Origin: Volvox africanus
Taxonomy: Eukaryota; Chlorophyta; Chlorophyceae; Chlamydomonadales; Volvocaceae
Direction of reading: 5' to 3'
DNA length: 64,000 nt
Assembly (NCBI GenBank): GCA_030268105.1
Contig: BSDZ01000101.1
Span: forward strand, 1,426,001-1,490,000
The notes under the pieces were generated by a model that ran no database searches, was not told the DNA's origin, and saw nothing but the letters and a program-made list of their open reading frames with translations. The translations under genes were made by a program, and so were the position numbers. This document shows positions 1-11,032 of the stretch, piece by piece. Numbering within the stretch: the first letter of the stretch is position 1; each line of letters begins with the position of its first letter.

Positions 1-2047
1 CGGTATCATCTGTAATTGGTAATTGTCGACATCGATCTCTTTCACGCGAGGCTGTGATGATCTACAGTCTTGCTCACCTCCAGTGAACTCCATCCGGTCA
101 TTGCGATTCGTTTGGATGGCAAGCATCCTTCCCATCAATTAGCGCCGCAAGTCCGCATAGTCCATAGTGGGAGTGCATTACATAAATATGTTTATGCGTT
201 TATGCAAATTTGTGCTGCTCTGCTTGGAAAACAGTACACAATTGCAGGAACTCCGCGAATGAACTGACCGCACGCTATGGCGAAATATAGATACAAGACT
301 ACCTTTTCGCTAATGGTTGGTAAACAGCCCCGGGAAGGAAGTACACACGTAAAGAGCATTGTGGGTCATAAGATGCAGGCACAGCCATCATCGCGTCACT
401 CCCTACAGTTGCACCTCTGCCTAACCCAGCACGCTCATACCGTTTCCTACGATCGCCACTGCTTCCCATTTGGTAAAGTTATGCGCGAACAAATTATAGA
501 GCACTTATACGATATGGAAGTGAGAGACTAAACCCGCCCTGGACAACCGAGCCATAGCGGTGTGAAACCGAGAATGACATTTTTCCAATCCCATCTCATC
601 TCAAGCCCAATAAACACCCAGGATAGTGATGAATACCACAAAGCCCCCATCTCCTACCTGCATCAAAGGTTTAGGATGAGGAAGGCCAGTTATAAATCAG
701 TTCTCATCGTGTCCACAGCTTCTAACAGCCGCGCCCACACCCTCCATCCATCCGCCAACCCGCCATAGCCGTTAACAAGCCGCAACCAACCTCCAAGGCA
801 GAAGAACAGAAGGCCCAAGAGCTCACTTCGACAGGAAATTTCCTGCCAAGCAACCCGCCGGGGAGGCTTTCGAGCTAACAGCCCACCAACGATGTCGTTA
901 TACATCAGCACACTCCTGCCCTACGGCCACGCATCGGGGACACCCACCACCACCAACCTACCCGACGCCGATTGAGGCGTTGCATAAGCCTAGGGAAGCA
1001 CAGCACAGGACACCCAAGTTAATCCAGAGGACAACAGCTGGAAACTATGAGACCACGTACACAGCAGATGGTAGAGAAACCCTTGAAACCTTCATTTCAG
1101 GCCTTCCCGTCCCAGTCCGAAACATTTCACATTGCAATAGAAGCGCTGCAGAAGCAGCTTTAGAGAATGAACTTTTTCCTAAAGCATCTCCTTATGCACT
1201 GCTATCGGACACTGACAATGCGACTGCGCGTGCTGCGGCTCATTTTCAGAAGACTATCCTCGCCGTCATCCTCCACACACTCAGACGTGCATGTTCTGCC
1301 GTCCCGCTCCACCACGCATCTGCGTGAGTTCACGGTCAGCATGCAAGGTCGAAACGCAATTATTTGTTTAAAGTCTCGCTCCGAAGCCCAGTGGCATGTG
1401 CGCATGGGGAGCACTCGACGCCGCGCTCGACTAAGTGAATATAGCCTCACTCTGTCACCACGCGAACCTGCCTGCCCGAATGTTGGAAACAGGAGGCAAA
1501 CAAGTAGACATCATGAAAGCCCCAGGGAGCCAGGGAAACCCGACGCCAGAAACATTTGATGAATGACGACCGTGACGAAACAAGGTGTGCCTTCCGCCGG
1601 TGGAACGATGATTGTCCGCTACCGACGCCACCCCTTCAGGGGCCAGGGGCCATTATGGGTGAGGATGATACGTTCGAAGGCTTGCCCACGTCCTTCTTGA
1701 CCAGGCGTGACGAGTTGGACAAGGGGCCGGTCTCCCATTTGACAGATACTATAATGCAGAAAACAGCAGGTCAATATGTCGAAGTTGTATCACCCCAAAG
1801 AAACTGCAGGAGGTAAGTCACAAAACGATTGCATGGCCGCGGACACAAATTCATTCACGAGGCAACTCTTTAAGGCGATCAACCGTTCCTGCAGGCAGGC
1901 TGTCTTGGGACCCGCTCGCCCTCAGGGCCACCATCCTGCACCTGAAGTAGGCAGCCTATAAGAAACCGTTACATCAAGCCAACCACTCTAGAGGTACTAT
2001 TTCTCGACCGAAGGCCTCTCCATGGTTCTTTGCGTGCGGCCCCCCGT
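1..2047. other. No gene recognised
   Basis: Reading frames on both strands are short and resemble no family I recognise. Candidate splice sites do not join into a protein-like chain. A very short or lineage-specific exon could still be hidden here. Confidence 0.5.
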
Positions 2048-2378
2048 ATGGACGCCAGCTTTCCTATCAAGGCCAGGATTACTTAAAGCGTTTGTGCCTG
2101 GCCGCTTGCATGGACCATGCAGGACTCGACAATTACAGCGAAAACTGACGGTACCGCAGGAGCATACGACAGGGCGGTGCGGAGGCTGCTGAGACAAAGA
2201 CAAGGGCTTCAGGGGACCTGCGGTGATCCCTCCGCACCGCCCTGTCGTGTGCTCCTGCGGTCCCGAGGGTACCGTCAGTTTTTTGCTGTGATTGCTGAGT
2301 CCTGCATGGTCCATGCAAGCAGGGCCAGGCACAAACACTTTAGGTAATCCTGGCCTTGATAGGAAAGCTGGCGTCCAT
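2048..2378. repeat. Foldback (inverted-repeat) element, about 331 bp
   Basis: The left arm (2048-2184) starts atggacgccagctttcctat and the right arm (about 2230-2378) ends with its reverse complement. The arms match over nearly their full length with a few small indels, including about 9 extra bases in the right arm near gggaccgcagg. A loop of about 45 bp (2185-2229) separates them. No protein is encoded. It looks like a non-autonomous foldback or MITE-type element, or a hairpin-RNA source. I saw no clear target-site duplication. Confidence 0.7.
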
Positions 2379-2634
2379 CAAAATACGATATCCATTTCAA
2401 AATCCTTATCCTTATGTGAAGTTAAGTGGCGGTGGCTTGAACATGTACTACTGCCCCCGTCGGTTTGACTGCCAACATTCTTGTCTCCGATACCGCCAGA
2501 CCAAATGAAGAACTGGATACATCTGAGGCCTGAATAAAATATCCCAGCCAAAGTACGCAGAACGTCTAGATAAACCCGACCACAGTGAAGATAACTTAGG
2601 GTTTTAAAGATGACCTACCTCACAGCAACCCATT

Positions 2635-5600
2635 CTACCGCCCGGTTGGCCGTACGCCCGCAACCCACGGGTTCCGCAATTGCTCTGTCGGGGCCTGCAC
2701 CCCTGCGCCTGCCTGCACCCCTGCGCCTGCCAGTAATCCCGCGCCTGCCTGCGGCAAAGCTCCTGCCTGCGGCAACGCGCCGCCACTGCTGAGTCCCATC
2801 GCCGCAGCCGCTCCTGGCGCCGTGTTATCCCAAATGGGGCCAGAGCCGCAGTATAGGGAGTCCTTGAGACAGGGCACCATGCGGCGCAGGCAATCAAAGT
2901 AGAAGGGCCTATCCTTGGTGTTTTCGTATAGTTTGGATACCTCGTCATACATCTCAAGGACGAAGAGGAGGCAGCGACGGCCCAGCTGTGGCGCAGAAAA
3001 CTGCTCGCTGTACTCGAAGGTTGACATGACGCTATCCACGGTCAGCGACTGAGCAATAGCGTTCTCGCACAGCCGCTTTAGACCCTCCAAAAGGTATTGG
3101 TCAGAGGCCTGCGGGAAGGGGGTCAAGACTTGACAATTTATTTACATTATTGAGCTTATCATACGCAGCTTTCTCAGCTATTTAGAAGGTTGACATCAGA
3201 GAGTGATTTTCCAAGAGAGCAGAATGCGAAAACAGGCAATCGTTGTCAAAAAGCGGACAGTGGGTGTGGCAGCCCTCACTCGTGCCCCCGGCCCTTGACT
3301 AACGGTTACAGTTACGCGCCTGCAGCAGCTCGAAGGCAATATCCGGCGTCACGTCCAGTTGCCCCGTGTACACGAAGTGCATCATCGCCTCAAATACGTT
3401 CCAGGAAATATTTGGGATGTCCACACTATCTGCGTCCTTCTCCTGCGAGAAGACGAGACAGAAAATTGAGGTAAGAACTGGGTAGTGACAGCGGTTGTAG
3501 GGGTCTTCCTGTGCCCTGCGCCTGGTCCATCAATGCCGACGTTGCCACCAGCTGCACTCTGCCGTTCATACCCAGAAACAATTGTACAATATTTGTAAAC
3601 ATCATCTTGCCATAGGGGTTAACAAACGTCCCCTATCGTGGCTATGCTTAGTAAATAACATAACAACGTTCAATTACAAAATACAATGAAATGATCTAGG
3701 GAGGATTCTAGGTTACTACGTTTTTAAACCGGGTCGCATTCATCCTCGTCTCCCATTAGGTTATCCCCCTTTCCTCCAAACCAGTTCACCATCTGCTGCC
3801 CTTCACTCACCCGATAGCCCCCACTGAACATGGCCCTGAAGGCTTCTGAAGAGGCCAGAAGCGCAATGCGGTGCGCATAGAACTTGCGGCCCTCAACGTT
3901 GAAGGTAATGTCCGCGAGGGTGGGGTTGTTGACGTACTCGTCGCCCAGGTAAACGGAGCGCTCCGCACGACCTGGTTGCTGCGGGAGTTGGTCCACTACT
4001 GACGGAACGGAAGATGAGCGGAACAACAAACGGGGAAAGAAAGGAAAATGGGAAGGTCAAGAAGTAAGACACAAGATGTGCGACCAGGTGCAAGGTGCGA
4101 AGGGGACAGGAAGAATGGGTTAACAGGACAAACAGGAGTGGATAGACACAGAGCACATGTTCACCAGCTTTCACAAGTCCATGAGCGCCTGCTTAGCAAC
4201 ACATAACATCTGCTCCGCCTGCAAGGAGAACATAACGTGCACTTCGCATCTGCAGCGCTTATTTCATAGAGTTTCATTCGCAAACACTGGCTCTTGACCT
4301 TCATCATCAAAGTCCCCTCACCGGGCAGATGTGCGTCCAGCTTCTTTGTCAGCTGCAGGAGGGCAGCCGCTGCATCCCGGTGGAGACGGTGGGAGATATT
4401 CGGGTCCATCAGCATATCCAGCAGCACGTCGATACCGCGCTTATCGATGAAAATGGCCTGAGGCAGGTGGCGAAAAGCAAAACCATCAACGATAAGACAC
4501 AACAAGGCGGTCTAATAGGTCCACGGCTGCGCGGCGCGCCCAATGAACTCATGATCAGGGTGTGTCTCCCCCAAAATACAATCAGGAGATTCTACGAACA
4601 CCAAATTTTAGGCATACAAATGCAACCACCCTTGAGTTCGTTCCTTTCATCGTGTCCCACTTTGTTTCACAAGACACATACCTTGAGTTGCTCATCCGGA
4701 GCCAGCTTGGCCAGACTCATGGCCGCCCTCTGCTGCACGGTCTTGGTGTTGGAGCGCAGCAGGAACACCATCGATTGCAGCGCGCGCTTGGCGGCCGCCA
4801 GATTGGCTGTGTTGTCGGGTCGCAGCTTCTGCTCTAGGCGATTGATTGTCTTCTGAACACAATCCTTGGAAGCCTGCGGGAGTTTATTGGGTTCGACCTC
4901 CTTAATATGACTGGAGTCCCAGAGCCTGACTAAGCATGGACTAAGCAAATACCAGTACGAATACAATTGCCAGTACTATCCACGGAAGGGGAAAAGGTAA
5001 GCACATGGGATTTCTGATGAGCATAAGGCTATCAGGCGAGATGGAAAGCCTGATAGGTGGAGAGGAACGAGGACAATGCTCCCCAGGGCACAACGCTCAA
5101 CCTAGTTCTACTGAAGACCGCCTCACTTGCACTTGCAGCTTCTCCTTGCAGTCCTCCAGGCGCTGCAGGGCCCCCTCGCGTATCAGGTCAGGGATGTTGT
5201 CCTCGTTCTCCGCCAGACCATAAAGTGCAAAGGCTGCGTTGTGTTGCAGGTTGTAGTGCCTGGACTCCAGCAACTCTAAGAGAGGCGGGAGGCCGCCCAG
5301 CTGTACGATACCAGCCTGCAGGGGGAAAGCCAAGAAAAAATGGACCCAGGGCAAAATGGGTGGGAGTTCGAGGGTTCAGACCGCATATATCAGAGAAAGT
5401 GCCTGTCTCAGATGCGTTTAAAGAAAGGCAAGCACCGATGCGCGGAAATCAGGATAAGATGTGTGTACCAGAAGCGCGGCATATGCACACGTTGATGGGT
5501 GGCAAACCCTGACACACAAACCCAGTCCATTTCTCGCGGGATAATCACACACTCTTCCCATCTGGCGAAACAGCAATGATCAAGGTCAGCCTTCGCATGC

Positions 5601-7584
5601 AGAACCCGCTGCACAGGTCGGGGCCCCGCCCTGTGTTCGTGTCGTGTCGGGGACGGACACGAGTGCTCACGAACGTTTCAGACATTGCTGAGAGCCCAAA
5701 ACAGCCTGAAAATGGTGCTGGGGCCTTGCAACGCACAAGCTCGTCAGGTATTCTGGGTTTGATGTGTTGATGAACCTAACCCTCGCTGAGGAATACTTCT
5801 TGATCAGCATCCGCTCCTCGCACTGCGCATAAACTCCTCAAGTGACGACGCCCACCTGGTTGTCCATATTCTGAGCCAGGCGCCCTAATGCGAAGGCAGC
5901 CATCTCCTTGAGGCTGACGTCCGGCATTCCCAGCATGCGCACAAGGGCCGGAACTGCGCCGCGCTGGACGATCTTGGCCTTCGTATCTAGGTCGGCTGTG
6001 GCGAACTGGCCTAGCAACAGTGCCGACTCGCGCTGGCTATCCGGACAGTCCGAATTGAGAAGGTTAATCACAGGCTGCAGAGCGCCCTCCTCCAGAACCT
6101 GAAAACCAAGGCACACGAGTGATGTTGGTGAAGACGTCCGCGTTAGTACAAGACTCTCCAAGGTCCTTTCGGTGCTCCAAATCCTCAATACAAGCTTAGA
6201 TGGACGCTCAGGAAATTTGCAGCAACCTGGAAACCACGGCGGGAAATCCCAGAAACAACAGCACCCACCCGCAGCTTGACGTGTTGAGAAGAGTGTACCA
6301 GGTTGCCAATAACGCCCACCGCCTCGTAGTGCACACCGCTGTCCTCCGAACGCAGCAATTGAATGAGTGTGGGCAAGGCACCCTGGTCCACGATGACGTT
6401 CTTGTTCTGCTCGTTCTTGAATGCCAGTGTGCGCAGAGCGCTGAGGGGCATGGAGGATGGCAGTATGTATTGGGTTAAACTCTATTGAGGGATAGAGTAG
6501 AAGGCAGAAAGCGAAAATACTAAATACTGTGAAGGGAAGCAGATGCGAAAATGGGCCTGCTCTTAGCTACCGTGTAGTTCGTATGCATAGGACCAAAACC
6601 CAGATGGGTTATAGAGGTAATGCCGGCATAGGCAGTCTTCAGGAAGGCACGTTAGCGGTCGCATGAAAACAAGCAACGAATTTCATCCGCCCGGCTATCC
6701 ACAAACGAGTGTACTCAATCATGCAGATATCCGGAACCGTTCCTGGCCAATGGCGATGTTATTGGTGACGCCAAGAGAAAACACCCCAAACCCCCCGGGA
6801 AAGCCCCCAAGTTGCGCTCCGGTGCGCGCTCTACGCACCCGCAAGCCGCTCGCTGAACCTTCACGTCCATGGCTTCTAGGAGACCCACAAGCGGCGGAAT
6901 GCCGTCCTGCTCCCGGACCATATTCTTGATTTCCACGTTTTCATGCGCCAAGTTTGTAATGGCGTCCGCAGCACGGCGAGCGACGCCGCCGCTGCCAGGC
7001 TGAGGTTTCGTGATAGTTGTTAACTTGTGTTCTTTTAGTAGACGCACAAGACCAGTAAGCGCCCCTGATTGTGCGATGCGCGTTTGGTACTCGGGCTTCA
7101 CTGCCAGCAGGCCAAGGATGAAACATAACTCCTTGTCGAGCTCCTCCTGCATGCTTGCGCCCGAGGTCCCAAGACCTTCATCCAGCTGTTGGTCTCGTGC
7201 AGCACCCCCTCCAGCGTTCAATAAAGGAACGACAACCTCAATGGCGCCCTCTGCGACAACCTCGTCAATAAACTCATCCTGTTTGCAAAGCTCGGCTAAA
7301 GAATGAGCTGCCTTGCGCAGCGCGGCCTTGTCAGGCGCAATATAGGATGTGCTGTTAAGCCCATTACGCAGTGTCTCGAGCAAAGCCGCTGCCGACTGCT
7401 GTCCCTGGAACATGACGCCCGCACGTTTCTTGGAAGCAACTTCCTCAAAGAGCTCTTCTATATTCCTCTTAAGCGACGAGCGGAAGGAGGAACATGAATC
7501 CGACCCGGAGCTCATGGAGACATGCTTGCCCAACCACGCGAAAGCCACGCGAGCGACCAAACGATAGCGCCGTCGATTCTCCAC
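2635..7584 (-). CDS. Armadillo-repeat protein with C-terminal BTB/POZ domain (ARIA/ABAP1-like)
   Basis: Nine exons (minus strand): 7584-6839, 6440-6269, 6098-5856, 5315-5127, 4873-4682, 4457-4322, 3998-3811, 3442-3320, 3108-2635. They give 820 aa with continuous phase. A second in-frame ATG at 7515 would give 797 aa. Residues about 65-570 hold tandem ARM repeats; examples are HENVEIKNMVREQDGIPPLV and LNSDCPDSQRESALLLGQFA. A BTB domain follows (VYLGDEYVNNPTLADITF, then FEAMMHFVYTGQLDVTPDI), then a BACK-like stretch (ASDQYLLEGLKRLCENAIAQ). The C-terminus is a low-complexity tail built on GALPQAG/AGAGVQA repeats. Domain order matches plant ARIA (about 710 aa) and ABAP1, which act as Cullin-3 adaptors or transcriptional partners; that role is inferred here. 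Intron 8 has a GC donor (CAG|GCGCGT). The family assignment is strong, the exact orthologue less so. Confidence 0.85.
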
Positions 7585-8779
7585 TTGTAGAGCAAGTTGG
7601 CGATGTTGGGGTAGGGCAATAGGGGCACAAACGCGCGGAAGCTTTGTTCAAATTGTTAAGCCGGCAAAGGTTCGTCTTCTTTGCATCCGATTTTAAAATA
7701 TACGGTCTTGCCAGTGGGAAGGAAGACAGGCATTAAAATGGAAGGAACATGCTAATATTTCAGCGCGTGATGCATGGTGTTACGACAGACGGATTGCCCA
7801 TGCACATGAATCGAAACGGCCATTTGAGGTAGTTACGCCAGAATATAATTTAATGAAACGTACCATGTCAATGGATTTAAGGACTAATACCAACGAATAG
7901 TGGATGGGTCCTTGTCCCACGTTACCCCTGGCCCCCCGCCATGCTGTCATACGGGCAGGACAACTGGGCTAAAGGATGCAAGTATGGTTATAAATGTGTT
8001 GTGTTTGTGGGCAAGTTGTTAGGCAGCGATGTGATAAGCTGCTCTGATCTGCCCGCTTTATTGGCAAGGTCTTAACCGGCAAGTGCGTTTGCTGATTTGT
8101 TTCCAAGACGACTTCGTTTATATTTTGCAAGTTGCAGCGGCGAAAAAACCCATCATGCATAATCAACACCTGCAACCGCGTCGTGGCAACGGGTGACTTG
8201 ACGAGACGTGACCGTCACCTATTCGTCTACCTCTCTATTCACCAGAAACCATTAATGTACATTCCCATACCTCTTTCCGTAGATACCCATTCTTCACCGT
8301 AGTCGGTCTGCGAAGTTCCGCTCTGTCACGCGTATGGCTCACGGGATTTGTGCCTTCAGTATCTCTGGCCATAGACCTTCAAGACAGCCAGTCGTAAATT
8401 TAATATTGATGGGCGATCAGAAGTTGCCGCCCAGGACCACGTGAAGCCTTGTAAATCCTGCATTTTGTATGGCCTTTCCTTTCCTCTTCGTTACAAAACG
8501 ATAATGGAAGACGATAATGGAAGAGCGTTTAGAGTAGTTCCTGGCTTTTATCTATCATTACGGGTAGGTCCCTCCAACCGGAGCAGGTACCTCGTCGAAA
8601 CGCGCAAGGAATTAGGTATCAAGGACCCCATAGATTCCCGAAAAGCTGTACTGGAGATTTGCACGGCGAATGAAGCCTTCCTTTCATGAAATACAAACCA
8701 GCACCGTTTGTTACCGACCATTTTGTATACATACATTCACATACAGCCATCTTCCTATAGCGCCCGTACCAGTCAGTTA

Positions 8780-8850
8780 GTCTCTCTGCCTCTCTCTCTC
8801 TGCCTCTCTCTTTGCCTCTCCCTCTGTCCCTCTCTCTGCCTCTCTCGGGC
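8780..8850. repeat. CT-rich microsatellite
   Basis: Imperfect array of ctctctgcct-type units with runs of (CT)n on the plus strand. It is simple-sequence DNA. The reading frame it creates on the minus strand is dominated by Arg/Glu/Gly and is not a gene. Confidence 0.85.
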
Positions 8851-9287
8851 TTGTTTCGCAGCCTCACCTTTCGGCACGGATTAGCACCGTCATGGAGGCA
8901 CGGTGCGCCTTCTAACATACATCGGAAAATGAGTGTTGCGCTGTGCTGCCATCCCCAATGGAAGGCCCCTCTTTGTTTCGTTACAAGGCTTAGCAAACAC
9001 ACATGACAGCGGGCATTATTACTTGATGGAGAGGTCAAGACGTATGATAATGCATACCGGTCGAAGCACTCGTTACGCCATCTTATCCTGAGTTGTGCGT
9101 TGCAATCATAAGACATGACGAGCCGTGGCAACGAACCTAGTCTGGCACACTCAGAGAACAAGTGCGCCTGAAGCTAATTCCTGACTGCACCTCCTGGACC
9201 TCCGACTGATCTCGGGTTAGTCCTGAGCCATATACTGAGCCATAGCCAAGTACCTAGAGCATCCCCCCTCGGATATATGAGTGTGAG

Positions 9288-9452
9288 ATGAGTGTGAGGA
9301 ACTGGTTGTGCACAGGCATTCTGCTGGGACTGGCAAGTGCTGGGATCTATGACGCCATTGACCTTTCCAGCAAAGCTAACGAAACTGCGCCTCCTGGGTA
9401 TCTGCTAAAAGGCCTGCTGGAGCCGCACAGAGGGGGGCAGCGGTGCCACTAG
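9288..9452 (+). CDS. Possible small secreted or membrane-anchored protein, 54 aa (doubtful)
   Basis: An uninterrupted ATG-to-TAG frame starts MSVRNWLCTGILLGLASAG, a hydrophobic stretch resembling a signal anchor, followed by a polar tail. No family is recognised and no neighbouring exon supports it. An ORF this short is expected by chance in DNA of this composition, so this is only a candidate. Confidence 0.15.
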   Translation: MSVRNWLCTGILLGLASAGIYDAIDLSSKANETAPPGYLLKGLLEPHRGGQRCH

Positions 9453-11032
9453 TTAGCCCTTGCTGTCGGGCCTTTGCATGAGAGGAGGGTATCAACGGGC
9501 CACAGATGCCGTTAAGCACTTGGGTATAAATCTTGTTTTACTGATATCCAAATATCCCAAACGGGTTCGTTATACCCTCTGGCATGAGGTAAACGACCCC
9601 TTCTCCTTTGACGCATCTTGGATCCAGGAGTCAATGGCCCAATCCTTATAGATCGTATCTTTTGCGGAATCTTAAAAGATCTTGTCGTCTGCGGTAAGTC
9701 AGCAGGACTTACTGAACAAACAGTCTAGGATGCGGTATTAAGGGTACTATTGGATGGGCCAATACGGCCAATACCGACCATCAAACAAGTCGGTCACTTG
9801 TCGAACTATGCATGTTAGGACATGGATATACATGCCGGGATTAATCAAGTGACCCGTTGGCGGCGGAGAGGCCCAAAGTTTGCATGATTTATTGACCGTA
9901 TTATATATTTTTCTTATGTTTGCAGCTTCGGGGATATCTCCGTAGTACTTCCCTGGTCGCTTCCAGCCTATGGTGGCTCGGCAGCGGCTCGGCTGGTTCA
10001 AGGTTCAGAGGTGGGGCAGGCCCTCAAAGGGGGCGGTCCCTAGGGTCCACCCAAGCAATCCACCGGCGGCGGATGGAAGCACATACCCAGCTCAACCCTA
10101 CGCAACCCCAACTTGTGGCTTTAGCGTTGTTAATCTGTGCCTGTCCGTGCCAGATACACAGGACTGATCTAAGGACGCTTTGACCCTTGGCCTGGGGTCA
10201 CTGGCTTGTCTTTGACCCACAAGTTAGGCACAGCCAGGAAGTGGAGCAATATGGGAAGTTACACCCATTGAAGGCCACGAAAAGTACGATATCTTTGAGG
10301 CAGAACTACTTAAATAACTTTAACATCTCCACACCGATGGATAGTGGCATGCCTGCGTTACTGAAATGCACTAAAGAAATGCTCCAAAAAACCAACGAAA
10401 CTTGTGACTTTATACAATGGAAAAGGTTATCACAAATGGAAAATGATAATCACTGTTTCTGCTGATAATGGGTAGATATGCAGGCCATAGAGAATCGGCT
10501 ATCGATGCCGTTTTACAGCAAGCTATATACAGCATAACCGACTTCGTAAACAAATAATTACAAACAGATGAGAATATATATTATTTATATTAACTTTCAT
10601 AGTAGGACGAAGCACCTCGAGCGTCCTCGAGTCTCTAGAAGACTTAACATAGGGCCCATACGCACTGTGTCTTCTTTCACCACCGGCACGCACCCATACC
10701 TTGTTCACATTCAAGTGTAGGTACGAATTTACATCTGGACAATAACAACTGCTTCAAATGGCGCAGACTCATATTGCTAAGGTGCGGTGTAGCCGAACGT
10801 AACGTGTAGATGTGTTCGCTGAGATGACAGTTCCGGCTCATTGTTGATGTAGAGCATTCGTGGCCAGGCTTCTGGCCGCACCTTTCAATCCCGGCCAGTT
10901 TGCGCACCGCGCCGCCTGGTAAGGTGGAAGAGCAGTGGCAAGGGACGGGTTGCGGCGGACCGCAAATCACCATATCCTCGCGTTAAGCACTAGCTGACGA
11001 CCCACAATGAAAATCGTAGGTAATTCGCGCAG

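Larger units (their letters stand above)
7585..11032. other. Long stretch without a confident gene
   Basis: This lies between the divergent ARM-BTB gene and Cpn60 alpha. It must hold both promoters and probably the Cpn60 transit-peptide exon. One candidate for that exon is 10855-10919: it is followed by a GTAAGG donor and ends in phase 1, as required. Its frame (about ..PASLRTAPP) is open only back to a TGA and has no ATG, so I do not claim it. A CT-rich microsatellite and a 54-codon ORF inside the stretch are listed separately. Confidence 0.4.

Noticed and set aside
8619..9161. 180-codon minus-strand frame
   Set aside because: Its longest block is a translation of the CT/GA microsatellite (Arg/Glu/Gly repeats), and the rest shows no family resemblance.
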